Positions 31,586 to 42,889 are shown, counted from the stretch's first letter. The stretch is DNA of 64,000 nucleotides from Mytilinidion resinicola (GCF_010093595.1 NW_022985450.1:1234770-1298769), one strand, 5' to 3'. Translations and numbers: made by a program. The notes: generated by a model not told the origin, from the letters alone.

Positions 31586-31866
31586 TCGTCGGGGTGCGAT
31601 AGTTTTCAGAAGGAAAGGCAAATCAATCTAAGGCATAAGACGGGTTATTTCCAATAGGTAGTATTGAAGTCTTGAGTTGAACACGAGGTTCCTAACTACC
31701 GAGAATGAGTGTGCTTAAATACAAAAGACAACTCCTAAGAAACCTATGACTCGTTCCTGCTCGTTTGATTCTCAACGAGCACGCTCGTCCTTGCTCGTTC
31801 GATTTCCAACGAGCACTCACGTGACCTCCTGCCTCGTGACCTCGTAGCTAGCCAGGGGAGTCCAGC
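31586..31866. repeat. Dispersed repeat R1, copy 2
   Basis: Matches 1..270 in the same orientation with small indels, including TTGAGTTGAACACGAGGTTC and CTCGTAGCTAGCC. It adds CTCGTTCGATTTCCAACGAG-like short repeats. Class unknown. Confidence 0.7.
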
Positions 31867-32882
31867 ACTCCGAGGCGCTGTACCCTCGTACCCCTGGGTC
31901 CTGTATGCAGATTACGTGTAACCAATCTGATCTGCTTACTTGCTTCCTCGAATACCTCAGTAATCGAGCCCTTCGTGTTGAGTGCCTCGCTCGACACTTC
32001 AGCGAGCTAAGTTAGATAAGTTTAACTTACCAATCATAAATAACTAGCATGACGACTAATTGTTTAGTCACATGCTCCTTCTGCTGCCTAGTTAGCGAGC
32101 GAACTTTGATCACTCAATCTTTGTGCATTCTACCCGTTGTCCATCTCAATTCGCACCATAGCCGAATTTCTCACTGTTCCACTCTCCATGTCCATACTCC
32201 CTTAGGTCAGATGAGCCTAGCATTTGGGGTATGTGGTGGACCGACTTGCCCATCAATAGCATCGCGAAGGTAAGCTCCGTGTTGGTCCCCGATCACATGC
32301 CTGAAGTACCGATATTGGAGACCAGTATGGCCAATCTGGCCAATCTGGCGTCGACGTACAGGAATCAAGGCCAATAGGACGCAGCAGAAGAACGAACACT
32401 GGATTGATATCGTTGGTCCGCCGACACGAGACGGGCTTTTGGCCACGTCAGTCTTGCTTGCATGCTTTCTGTTTGGAGATGCTTGACTCACCATGGTGAC
32501 AGAGGAGAGCACGCCGAGTGGCAGAAACCCATTCCCTAATGTACCGTCTCACTAAATAACTTCTGTACACGGCATTGTTGTCGGAGCAAGCTTGCATGCG
32601 CGATTTCTTGTATTGGAGGTTGCCTTTAGCCACTCTAGGTCCACCATGTTATAAACAACTAGAACCCGAGGAATTGGCTTGGCATGCGTGCCGGATCGAC
32701 AAGAGATCGTTCTAGATTTGTGAACAAAGACGATTCGACGGAGGTGCTGCGGCTGACTCGCCATATGGCTTAGCAACATTGATCAATCAAGACTTTGTCC
32801 GATGATGTCCGATCCATACTTGTACTTCATATGAAACAGTATCACATATCGAAAAGTAAGCCCTACATCCTATCATTCTCTC
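31867..32882. other. Repeat-rich intergenic DNA
   Basis: No gene supported. A block near 31935 (TTACTTGCTTCCTCGAATAC) recurs near 32952 inside the 3' flank of the LINE fragment, so part of this may also be LINE-related. Confidence 0.35.
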
Positions 32883-34089
32883 TCATCGGCCGGTCAGTCG
32901 TCGAGGGAATTGGTCTCCACATTTCCGGTGTGCCAACGATGTCCGATTAGTTACTTGCTTCCGCGAATACCTCAGTATACGCGTCTTGTGTGTTATGGGT
33001 TGTGACACGTCGCTAGCAGTCCATTGGGGATGAATCGATCGGCGACATTGCATGTAAGTTAATCCTGGACTTACGCGATGAGGGCCAAGTAGATGCCACC
33101 TGCTACAGGAGAAGAGGAAGTGCGGTATTGATCCTGTGTGCCCGCAGTCGCATGCCGCCGTCTCACATGCCTTAATCTTGTAGAGGTATTCCTTGAGGAA
33201 CGTCTTGCCTGTCCGCAGCTGCGTGAGGATCGCTGCCTCCACACTGTTCAGCTGCTGGTACAACTCCGCCGACCTGCCTAAGTGCAGTGCTGCGTCAATC
33301 CTCCTTGTGAACTCGCCCGTCTCCGCCCGTCTAGATGAAATAAATCCTGCTGCGATATTGGCTCTCTTCAGCGCAAGTCGTAGCAGATACCATGGTATGC
33401 CATCCCGCTGCGGCGGCTCGGCGCTTTCTTCTCTCGTTGCCGCCTTCGCCAGCTTGTCTGCTTCCTCGTTTCCCTTAAACCCAGCATGACCAGGGATCCA
33501 GTACAGCGTGACATTGGTCATGTGGAGCTTCTTGATGATGCCCGTTACCACTCGTCCTCTAACTCCGTATTGACTGCAGTGCCGACTGAGCGTCCGAAAA
33601 TATCCGTATGCTAGGTGCTGGTGCTGGAGCGCCATCCCTATCGCGCGCCATACATGACAGGCCCCACGGCCAGTTGGATGCCTCGCTAATCGCCAGGAGT
33701 TCGGTGAGGCGGGTGTCCACCTGATCTGAACTTGCCACCGTCTTCGCAATGCGCGCTCGGGACGGCATTGCGTATACGCCAATCCCCGTCTTGCCCTTGC
33801 GCACCGATGCATCCACGTATATATCCACCTGTCCTGGCTTGTACTCCTCTACAATGGCTCGAGCTTGCTCCTCGTCTTCGTAGATCACGACCTTAGGTCG
33901 GGCTACCCACGGCGGGCATGCGTATGCTTTGACCTCTAGCACAGCATCGACTTGGACGTCTTCACACATCTCCATCTCCGCGATTTTCATGAGCGGCGAC
34001 CGGTGCTTCGTGCACAGCCGTTGCCGTTTGATCCCAGATATTGTCAAAGGGATGTGCGGGTCGGCCGCCCTCCCTGCTTGTGGTGGCAA
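32883..34089 (-). mobile_element. LINE fragment (Tad-like), RNase H and C-terminal zinc region
   Basis: Two minus-strand frames, split by a frameshift near 33560, cover the 3' part of a non-LTR retrotransposon ORF2. The upstream frame reads IKRQRLCTKHRSPLMKIAEM and then the RNase H core (IYVDASVRKGKTGIGVYA, SDAQSALQSI). The downstream frame continues LYWIPGHAGFKGNEEADKLA, with the RNase H Asp, and a C-terminal CDCGHTGSIPHFLFSC zinc pattern. The beginning overlaps the end of the fragment at 43943..45812, so both derive from one family. The 5' edge carries the short repeat shared with 347..391. Confidence 0.85.
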
Positions 34090-34514
34090 CCTCTAGTTGC
34101 TAAACCCTTGGATTTACCACTCGTAAGCATATTTACTGATTGCAATTAAAGTTGAACTAATGATGGATGGAAGAGAGCTGCTGCATCAGTCAAATGCACA
34201 CATGATCCGATTAGACACATGATAAACATAATCAAAGCCTTTAGTTGGCTAGATCTGCGTAGTACACTTAATCTGACTATCCAAGCGCTTCCGCCGACCA
34301 GCTATCTGCAACTGAGAGGAAAGGAGGAGGAGGACCTGCAAGGGGGTACTGATAGCGTCGGAACCCATAGACAAGCTCCGTATATTCTTGCATTTCAATC
34401 TTCAGATGAGGACTTCTTCACATGCATAATGCATCACGATTGATGTATTTATTCAAGTTCAGCAACCTTCTATTTGGCTGCACTGTCTATTCTTGAAAAC
34501 AACACTATCCAAAG
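34090..34514. promoter_or_regulatory. Upstream DNA of the unrecognised ORF
   Basis: No gene supported; positional promoter candidate only. Confidence 0.2.
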
Positions 34515-35570
34515 ATGAATTCTATTTGGCAGGATATCAAACTCTTCTTCGGAGATGGTTTCGTCGCTCGGTCTAGTCCAATCCAGTTCAACACACACTG
34601 CTGTAACTTGAAGCAACCCTCTACCCAAAACGACAATGTATATTACGGAGTGGAAATAAACGAGGACGCCATGCCATTATTTTCCGCCCTGGGCGACACA
34701 TGTGCTCCATCTTGCTCATGCTTAGAGATCAAGGAATTCATCAAGCACATTGAGGATTTCATTCAAACAGCGTCAAGTACGCATGTCAACGACTATTCGC
34801 TTCATACTGGGAAAAACGACACATCCGTTGATGATACGTGTATGTACGCGATGCGTGACGCAATCCAGTGGTGGGTAAATTGACATGGATCCTTGGATGG
34901 CCACCACTGGAAACAAATGTACATTGCATTCTCCACGATACCCGACGACGTCATGATCCCTCCTCAACATCTGATCAACGGCTCGTTTCGTCTTCTTGGA
35001 AACCGCCTTTCAGACGTACTGGCCGGCCTACGATCGGAAAATGTCCATCCAGATGACATCCTATTTATGGAAAAGCGCCTGTGGCGTCAATATACCCTGC
35101 AATATCTAGAAAAAATCGATCCTGGACTACGCACTAGATTGCTCTCGAAGACCATCTTGATGACTCAGTTCAGAACCATCACCGCAAATACTCATGGCGC
35201 CGCTGTTGCTCTTTTGGCTGCTCGGCAGACTAAGTCTCTAGGAGTAGCAGATACCGCTGTGGAAATGGCTGCTATATGTGACGCCATATCCATGGATATG
35301 GCAAAAGAAGCTTTGGGCATCTTACAAGGAGAACCTACCGAAACAACAGCCAGAGATCGGAAACAGCTCGGACGCGAATTACGATGGCTATACGTCAGAT
35401 GCCTAGAATCTCTCGATTCTCATTCCAGTGCGTCCCTACTAAGGCGATTCGCAACTTCCGGTCTGCACTTCGTTCCTCTCATGGACAGGTATCGCGAATG
35501 TTTGGAACACGTTCGCTTTCCAATAGCCACTCCTTTATGTCGCAGACTGGACACTTATATCGTTGCATGA
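34515..35570 (+). pseudogene. Unrecognised 352-codon gene with one in-frame TGA
   Basis: An ATG at 34515 opens a frame that is continuous to the TAA-type end at 35570 except for a TGA at 34884. Reading resumes in the same frame (WKQMYIAFSTIPDDVMIPPQ, HLINGSFRLLGNRLSDVLAG, LAARQTKSLGVADTAVEMAA). No canonical intron removes the TGA, and a CGA-to-TGA change would explain it. The mostly helical sequence with Trp/Tyr-rich patches (AIQWW, LWRQYTLQYLEKIDPGLRT) lacks a motif I can name; I considered terpene cyclase-like folds, but no Asp-rich metal motif is present. The gene ends 107 bp before the TIR element at 35678. Confidence 0.5.
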
Positions 35571-35677
35571 TGGAGCATAAGCTTGGGTGTGGTTTGGTTT
35601 GGTTTGATCGCTCTAGTGGTCATTGGCTTGCAAACCATGGCCTAGTCTGTCGGGTTTTTGGTGACATGAACAGGTGT

Positions 35678-35937
35678 ACTCGGGTTGCAGCACTACAACC
35701 TAGGATCAACAACTCAGATGCTAGTAACGTACCAGGATAGCATGCTGATACAGGAGGAAGTAACAGGTAGTGCAACAGCAGTGCGGCAGCACGGTATCAG
35801 TTCTGCATCAAAAGGATGTAACCAGCAACGTATCAAGAGAGCTGCCACGGGGGTGGCCCCCCTTCCTTCCCCTAGTATATAAACAACGAGCTAGACACCT
35901 ATAGAAATCAGAGTTCACATCAATTTTCAACCTGAGT
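35678..35937. mobile_element. Small TIR element, second copy, 5-bp TSD
   Basis: 260 bp, beginning ACTCGGGTTG and ending CAACCTGAGT, flanked by GGTGT (35673..35677 and 35938..35942). It shares the ends, the TATA-like CTAGTATATAAAC and the tail AGAAATCAGAGT with the copy at 25312..25527, but is 44 bp longer. Confidence 0.9.
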
Positions 35938-36025
35938 GGTGTGCTGCTCGTATTTCCATTCGCATCCACATAAGTAATAGTAGCATGCTCGTAATTGTCA
36001 GCTGGACTGCTGTGAAATCTCTCCC

Positions 36026-36087
36026 TATCCGCCCCACGGACTAATTCGCGTTAATGAGCGCAAGCGAATTGGTCTGTGGGGCGGATA
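36026..36087. repeat. 24-bp-arm hairpin
   Basis: Arms 36026..36049 (TATCCGCCCCACGGACTAAT and four more bases) and 36064..36087 are inverted complements with two mismatches, around a 14-nt loop. G+C-rich, isolated; could be a transposon end pair or a structural remnant. Confidence 0.75.
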
Positions 36088-36477
36088 TAGTAGTTTGAGC
36101 CTGCATGTACACGTGGGCACATTCGACCTTACTCTAAAATGGCCTGAGCGACAGCAGGTGCATTGGGCTTTTCAAGCTCCTGCACTCTTTCAATCACTTC
36201 CTCGGTCGCGTTGGCAGCTATCACGGTTATGTAAGTACGGGCTTCTCACTCTCTCTCCAGTACGCACAAGAACGAGATACTCTGTGTAGATTACGGCATT
36301 CTAAATTTAGCAACTTTTTATATAAAAGATCTCCCGATGCATAGAACTAGATTTACGCGAATAGATCAGGGCGCCACATGCCTTCGTAGCAGCCGGAGAG
36401 GCTTGCATGGAACGCTTATGGATACGCACTGTGAATAGCAGCGATTAGGAGTCAGCCTTACGGATCGCATAAGAAAG

Positions 36478-37129
36478 GGACGAGCTTAATTACCACCCCC
36501 CCTTTCTCTCCGCACCACCCCCCTTTTCTCTTCCTACCACCCCACCTACATTTAGCCTAGCTCCGGCCGGTAATAACTTTGTTCCACTAATTAGGTTATC
36601 GCTTAGGCGATAGTAGTGTTAAATAACGGTCTTAATTCACCAATATAGCACCGGACCTCTTTTTCTACCGGACAAGCAGGCACCCTAACAGCGACCCAGG
36701 GCTCTATTTCCTTAGTCTCCGACAGTCAACTAGCCCTTAAAGATGGCCCTCTATCTACTCCTAAGGAGAAGGCTGTTTATAATGAAGGAGCTGGTGCAGC
36801 AGGAGGATCTTCGGGTGTAAGACCTTGGTATAATAGTGTATACAGCGTTCCTTTTAATCAGCAATTAAAAGTAGTCATCTAGGAGCTTTCCGCTTCTAGC
36901 TATAGTAAAGAGAGTGAATAGACTATTGCTGCATGTGTATATATCCTTTCTAATTCATATAGCCTTTCCAATTCGTGTATACATCCTTTCCAATTTGCAT
37001 AAACAAGTAAATCTAATTAGTGGAACAAAGTTATTACCGGCCGGAGCTAGGCTAAATGTAGGGGGGGTGGTAGGAAGAGAAAAGGGGGGTGATGCGGAGA
37101 GAAATGGGGGGTGGTAATTAAGCTCGTCC
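36478..37129. mobile_element. MITE with 117-bp TIRs and 8-bp TSD
   Basis: 652 bp. Inverted ends 36478..36594 and 37013..37129 match almost fully, beginning GGACGAGCTTAATTACCACC and including CTCCGGCCGGTAATAACTTT. The 8-bp direct repeat TAAGAAAG flanks it (36470..36477 and 37130..37137), which fits hAT-like integration. The ~418-bp centre has no coding capacity. C-rich and G-rich strand bias inside the TIRs is marked. Confidence 0.92.
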
Positions 37130-38436
37130 TAAGAAAGTGCCTTTGTTATCCGCCAGCGATTCTAATGCGCTAGCGTTACGGGCCCATTTTGGCTCCCTCT
37201 GAACACTAGCGCTCACCTTGCTGACGATTCCGATGCATCATGCTCAATGTTCAGCCTCATCTGAATTTTCACTAAGTCACGTGTTCCGCACAGAGCCTAT
37301 TATCCGGCAGGGCTTATGCGTAATGCACCTGTACAAAAGGTATTTAAGAGCAGTACGTGTCATAAGTACAAAGAATAAGGGCTGGTATAGATGCGTACCC
37401 AGCAGCGCATATATATATACTGGTGCGAAGTGTTGGCCTTTAGGAACAGTACGTTTGATTAAAGATGTCAGGGACCACGTGAGATAGGTACACGTGATCC
37501 AAGTTCTGAACCAGGTTCCTCCGAGTCCGTGAAATCCCTCTTTCTCCTTCTACTACGTCTTGTATCTGGTCTCGACCCCTACGGGCTAATACTATTGTTA
37601 CTGTTCCTCCGAGTACCACTGCTGAATTGATTTCGCATGTGAACCCTGACACGGCTAGACGGCTTGTCAATGAGCCGAAATGGGACACTCGTCGCCTTGG
37701 CAAGTCTTGGCGTATGTGGCCCAGATCTGGGACACCCAGAAAACTCAAAAAGGAACGAAGAGCCAGTAGTATTTGTCTCTAACTTAGCCCGGATTTTGCG
37801 AATTTGTACCAATCCCCATGGCACCAGCTCTGACTTACGGCGGAGACGAGAAGGAGCAGTGTTATGCAGCGGTACTTGTGCCACACAGGGTAAGTGGTAT
37901 CTTAAGCATCCTTGTCGCCCAGAAGGATGGACAACGCAATTGCATACAGAACTCGCGAGCTGTGTTGGGAAATAGAGCTCACGCACCGCCGCGTCGAATA
38001 GTCGCACATGGTGTAGCGGCTCCCGGAGTCCACAGGTTGAGCTAGCGTTGCATGATGACGAGCGATGGCTTATAGCAGCATATATTATCAACAACGCAGG
38101 CAGCTTGGTGTCGCGCTCGTGGGGATAGTTGCTAAGAGCTGGGTTGAAACTAAGACGAACGCAAAGAATCGCAGCGTGCGTGCCGACATTCGCTCGGCAG
38201 ATGACCTGCTGATGGCCAGGCCAGGATGCTGGGGTCGTGATCGGAGAGAATAGCAATTGATCGAAGCTACGCGGGCTTAGAGCAACACTAGTAGTTAGAC
38301 TCACCCCTACTCCTAAATTAGCTAGCAAGGTTGGCGCGCCAAGCCTCACCCAGCTCCCGCCATCAACCCTATCGCACGATCAACAATCTCCCGCGATCAC
38401 CTAGCTCCCACTGCGGTAACCATTCACTGCAACGAA
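37130..38436. other. Repeat-rich DNA with a LINE scrap
   Basis: Positions ~37674-37730 match 43951-44007 (CCGAAATGGGACACTCGTCG and onward), the segment just before the LINE RT region, so a short LINE piece lies here. Long minus-strand open frames in this region (for example 37579..38349) show no domain and are not called. Confidence 0.45.
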
Positions 38437-38686
38437 CTAGCCGCCTGCTGGAGATATGTAATCATCAACGCGTGGGTCCTTACAATTCGCATGCCCTCAG
38501 GATCTCCAATTTCCGCCCAAGACAGAAGTTCTGCAGACACCGATATTCGGCATCCAGATCGCGTTGCTGCTTCGCAAGGCTCTCGAAGGTGCTCTGGAGC
38601 TGGGTATCTTCTTCGCTCTTCTTCATGCAACACTTATGCGCAGCCTTGCGGTTGGCCTCGCGCTGGTCGTCGCGGGATTGCGACAT
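38437..38686 (-). pseudogene. bZIP protein with a frameshift
   Basis: ATG at 38686 gives MSQSRDDQREANRKAAHKCC, a basic region of the N-x-x-A-A-x-K-C type. A leucine-zipper-like heptad run (LQSTFESLAKQQRDLDAEYR) and LEILR follow. A single extra base near 38493 shifts the frame: the second frame continues HANCKDPRVDDYISPAGG to a TAG at 38437, matching the usual C-terminal H-x-x-C-x-x-P-x-x-x-x-Y-I tail of short fungal bZIPs. Small size (~80 aa) and the frameshift point to a relic. No target or neighbour relation is evident. Confidence 0.6.
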
Positions 38687-38989
38687 TTTGGAGCGCTTGG
38701 CTTTGCCTTGGCCGGTCGGGGTGGTTGAGGGCGGGCACACATCGCTGTCTTGCGGGGGCCGAGGGCGGAGCCTAACCCCTGGGCTTCTCTAAACTGCGGT
38801 CGGGAGGGGATGGGAATCCTGAAATCGCCACGGCCGTGCGCCATGTCACTCTGGGGATGTCCATATGAGAAAGGGTCTCAGGATCTTCGCCGAGGCTGCG
38901 ACTAAGGCGGTATGACTGATGGGGATACTTGCGAGAATGGGGTGATCGTGTAAGTTAAACGCCGGAGGATTGGTGCGAGCAGAACCGTC

Positions 38990-39427
38990 CGCCCCGTCTG
39001 GAGCTCCCAACTAGTGATCGCTTCTGTTGGAGGCACCGATCGACGTGGCGGCTTCGCATGAATTTGCATGATAGCAGCCACAAGGCTGATGACGACTTCC
39101 GAGTATAGTAGTGAGGTTCTGAGGCTCGGATGGGGCCCTTTTATGAGTACCAGGAGTGATAAGAGCTCGATAGTGGTGCTGTGGCGAAGGAATTGTGTTA
39201 CGCCATGGAAGGAGGCTCTCCACAAATCAGGCGCGATGGCGATGATGCGATCGTAATTTTTTGGTGGGAGCTGTTCTATGTGCTTAGAAGTGGCCACAGT
39301 ACTGTACACGACTTATATAGAACTGTGGGAAATATCAATGTCTCCACAGAGTCTGAATTGCTTGAAGTCAATGTACCTATTGATTTTTTCGCCACGCCGG
39401 GTTTCTCGCCACCCAGGGATGGACCGT
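38990..39427 (+). repeat. X repeat, copy A
   Basis: A ~430-bp repeat, containing ATAGCAGCCACAAGGCTGAT, GCCATGGAAGGAGGCTCTCC and a 3' end of TTTTTTCGCCACGCCGGG then TTTCTCGCCACCCAGGGATG. It is homologous to 42500..42889 (same orientation) and 54050..54480 (inverted). The minus strand has a partly conserved open stretch with PDLWRASFHGVTQFLRHS, but the copies differ in frame, so it is not called as a gene. It lies on one side of the NLR-like gene. Confidence 0.8.
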
Positions 39428-39696
39428 AGCTGTATTGTATTTTACGCTATGCCTAAATGCGGCCCTCTTGTAGAGACATCTATGAATAGTCACGTGCTGG
39501 CTATTTTTGGCGCGCGTGAGTTGCCAGCTGTGTGCCCCATTCGTGCCTCCATAAGATGCTAGAGGAGCGCCTTGAGCTGCCTAAATTCAAACGGAAAAAC
39601 AGCACGTGATCCAAGTGAATAAACTCCTGCCAACAATACAAGCTAGTTAGAATCTAGGTGACTAGCGAAATCTAATATCCTCCTCCTAACAAAGCA
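39428..39696. other. Short intergenic gap
   Basis: 269 bp between X repeat copy A and the NLR-like stop codon. Nothing recognised. Confidence 0.3.
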
Positions 39697-42150
39697 TCAG
39701 CCTTTACTTTCTAATCGGCACGCTCTCAACGTCGCAGAATAGGTAAGAAAGTAAGGATGTTTGACACCTAAAACCCGCTTACTCAGCTGTACACACTCGT
39801 CTATTAACTTGAGAGCCTCGGGCTGCTTTCCGATAGCTTTCCACATGGAGGATAGATTGTTCATGCTGCTCAGCGTGTCTGGATGCTCCGGCCCAAGCAC
39901 CCTCTTGCTCATCTCCATCACTTGCACTTCCAGCTCTTCGGCCTCGTCCCACCGGCCTTTGTTCCTGTACGTCGACGCCAGGTTGGCCATGTTGGCCAGC
40001 GTGTCTGGATGCTCCTGCCCAAGCACCTTCTTGCAAGTCTCCATCACTTGCACGAACGCCCTCTCCGCCTCATTCCAACGCCCCTCCTGGTATAGACACA
40101 TCCCCATTTTCCATAGCAAACTAGTTCTAGCCTTGTTATCTTCACCGGCGATATCGCCTTCCAACGCGTAGCTAGCGTGTGCTAGATACTTTCTCCACAC
40201 CGTCCTGTTATAGTGTTCGTAGTCCGGGAACACTTCCCCGAGTCGCAAAATAGCTCGCTCCGTCGACTGCGCGAGCAATTCTTCCTTTCGTAGCCAATTC
40301 CGCGTTGCTAAATGCACCAGCCGATGGAGATCGAGGCACTTATCGACCGGTCGCTTAATAACAAACGAATACGCAGTAAGTGTTCCGATTGCATCTACTT
40401 CCTTCTTCCGCGACGCCCCTGGCGGAAGAAGAGACTGCGGAATGTCCTTTGGCTCTATACAGGCCATGAACGACAAGTAATTGGCCGCCAGCCGATCGCG
40501 CTGCTGGATTTGATCAAACGAAATCAGCCATGTTGTGGCTACCGGATTCTTAATGTCACGATACCTCCCGTCGGCTTCAAACTCCTCGCTGAGAAGATCA
40601 ATCACCTCCTCTTCTTGTTCGGCCAGAAGCGAAAGATAGTCTGCGAGTGATATCGCATTCTCGTTAATGTACGCCGCTGCCTGTATAATGGCTAACGGAA
40701 GGTAGGTGAGCTGCAAAAGTAGTGCACTTGTCTCTTGCCAACTTTTAGCGAGATCCGCATTGACTAGGCACTTCCCTAGCAGTTGGGCAGCCGCGTCTTC
40801 TCCCATCTCCGGAACGTCCACCACGTTCTTTTGCGCGAGCTTGACTGCTATCTTCCTATCGCGCGTCGTGAATACAATGGCTCCTTGCTTGCTCTTCGGG
40901 AGGTAGTCGATCAAAGGGTGCGCTCCCTGCCCAGACTGTAGCCCAGGTTCAGCCTTAGCAATCCACATGTCGATGGTGTCGGCCTTGTCGAACACTAACA
41001 GCCACTGTCCTGTGCTTTCTTTACTAAGATGTGCTTGCACCAGTCTCTTCACGTCCGCCTTGTCGTCTTTACACCCAGGTATACCAAGCTGCCGGGCAAC
41101 GTCTAGGTTAGATTGGTGCAGGCTTTCCATGTTGACTGCAGAAATCCAGATAATCGAGCAGTGGTTTGGCTTGTCAGCGACGCGGTACAGCAGTTCGATG
41201 ACCAGCTGGGTTTTTCCCACGCCTCCGAGACCAGTAATCGCAAGCTTCGCGGTACGATGCTTGCTGAACAGCATCTCTTCGAGCCGAGCCAGCTCAGGCT
41301 CGCGGCCAGTGAAGTAAGAGTTCCGCTCAAACGGCACGATCTATGTCGGATTCACTAAGGGTGTTTTTGGCTGTTTGGCGGAGGATAACGATGGATGATT
41401 GCGAAAGAGCTCACTGAGCTGGTGGTTTCCTGAATACCTCTCGAGCTCCCTCAGGAGCCGCCTAGATGCATGATGCTCGCCCTCGCCGTAGATAGCTTCC
41501 ATATGAATATCAAAAATTCCTAGCAGAGAGTAAACCTTGTCTTCGGGGCGCTTAGTTATTCTGTTTGCCGCCCATGACATACGCTCATCGATCGTAAAGC
41601 GAGATAGCGGCTCCCCTCGAAGCGCATGAACAGAAATGCCCGCAACCTGGTGAATCTGCTTTTCTAGCGACTTTCTGTCTCTAAGCCGCTCACGCTTTCG
41701 TGAGAAAAATTCGACGCATTGAGGAGCAATAAGCTCTTGTAGCGTCCAGCCTCGAGTGAACCACCGACTTTTCCGCAGCAGGGAGTCTCTGTCGTCCTCG
41801 CCTCCAGGAATCGAGACATCTGCGAGGAAAACATAGCATTTGATGGCATTCTGGTACCACCGAAACATAGAGTTGATACTTTCGGTAAGCTCGGCGGCAT
41901 TTGTCTTGTCAATACAACAGGTGTCTATCCAGCAGTAGCCCAGCCCGTCATTCTTGGCTTGGACTGCGCAGAAACGGAGCTTATCATAGCCGGCCTTGCC
42001 ACTTCCAGTGCCATCTATGATGTCTTTGTACGTGACTTCATCGCCGTCAGGGCCCCAGGTGTGCGAGAGTATGGCGTAGGGAGGAATCTCATCTTCAGTA
42101 AATTCGGCCAGGCTGAAGCTAGGGTAATGGCCGAGTTGTAAAAGGCGCAT
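39697..42150 (-). pseudogene. HET-NB-ARC-TPR NLR-like gene split by one TAG
   Basis: ATG at 42150 starts a HET domain (IPPYAILSHTWGPDGDEVTY, GLGYCWIDTCCIDKTNAAEL, RKSRWFTRGWTLQELIAP). After ~270 codons a TAG at 41343..41341 interrupts the frame, which then continues without shift: an NB-ARC core with P-loop ITGLGGVGKTQLVIELLY, kinase-2 WLLVFDKAD, sensor GAIVFTTRDRK and GLPL-like LPLAIIQAAAYI. Three ~42-aa TPR units follow (GRWNEAERAFVQVMETCKKV and similar), to a stop at 39697. Repeats 1 and 2 are nearly alike at DNA level. A CAG-to-TAG (CpA) change fits RIP. Such proteins trigger heterokaryon incompatibility; this copy could give a truncated HET protein. X repeats lie on both sides. Confidence 0.88.
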
Positions 42151-42499
42151 TGTTGCACCGGATCCAGAAGCCGTAGGCCCCACAAGTACGATAATTTGAG
42201 CCACGAATCCAGTGGCGATGGAACTAAAAAGGAATAACAGAAATATTGATGGCAGAGATGGCTTTACAGGCACTCGAGGTTGCGACGTCTGGGGGGCATG
42301 TTGGGCTGAAGGCTGGCATCGGGGACAGGGTGGCACAGCCACATCCAGTTCGAAGGATACGTGGCCGGCTGAGGCTGCGGGGTTAGAGTAAGCTTGGCTT
42401 GCTGGATGATATAAGTAAATTACACCGTAATGATTACGTAGGACGTGCGGGATCGTTTTGTCTTAGCCGTAATTGGTAATTGCTTTAGCCAGAAGTACC
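42151..42499. promoter_or_regulatory. Upstream region of the NLR-like gene
   Basis: 349 bp. A 26-bp match to 56545..56571 in inverted orientation (ATAAGTAAATTACACCGTAA and onward) lies at 42411..42437. This suggests an LTR scrap of the Gypsy family found at 56.5 kb. No core promoter recognised. Confidence 0.4.
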
Positions 42500-42889
42500 G
42501 ACCAGGGTGGCGATCTTGCATGAAATTGCGTGCGATAGCAGCCACAAGGCTGATAACAACTTCCTAATACAGTAGTGAGGCTCTGAGGCTCGGATAAGAC
42601 CATTTCATGAGCATCAGGAGTAATAAGAGCTCAACAATGGTGCTGTGATAAAGGAATTCTGTTACGCCATGGAAGGAGGCTCTCCGCAAACCAGGCGTGA
42701 TGGCGACGATGCGACCGTAAATTTTTTTGTGGGGGCTGTCCTGAGTGTTTAGAAGTGGCCATAGTACACGACTTATATAAAAATGTGGGAAATATCAACG
42801 TGTGCACTGAGTCTGAGTTGTTTGAAATTAATGTACCTATTGATTTTCTCGCCACGCGGGGTTTCTCGCCACCCAGGGACGGACCTTAA
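42500..42889 (+). repeat. X repeat, copy B
   Basis: Same family and orientation as copy A, slightly shorter on the left. Its right end (TTTCTCGCCACCCAGGGACG) is followed within ~15 bp by the first readable codons of a BTB gene that lacks its start. It and copy A flank the NLR-like gene as direct repeats. Confidence 0.8.

Noticed and set aside
37579..38349. 256-codon minus-strand open frame as a gene
   Set aside because: No recognisable domain, and part of it is antisense to a LINE-derived segment at 37674-37730.
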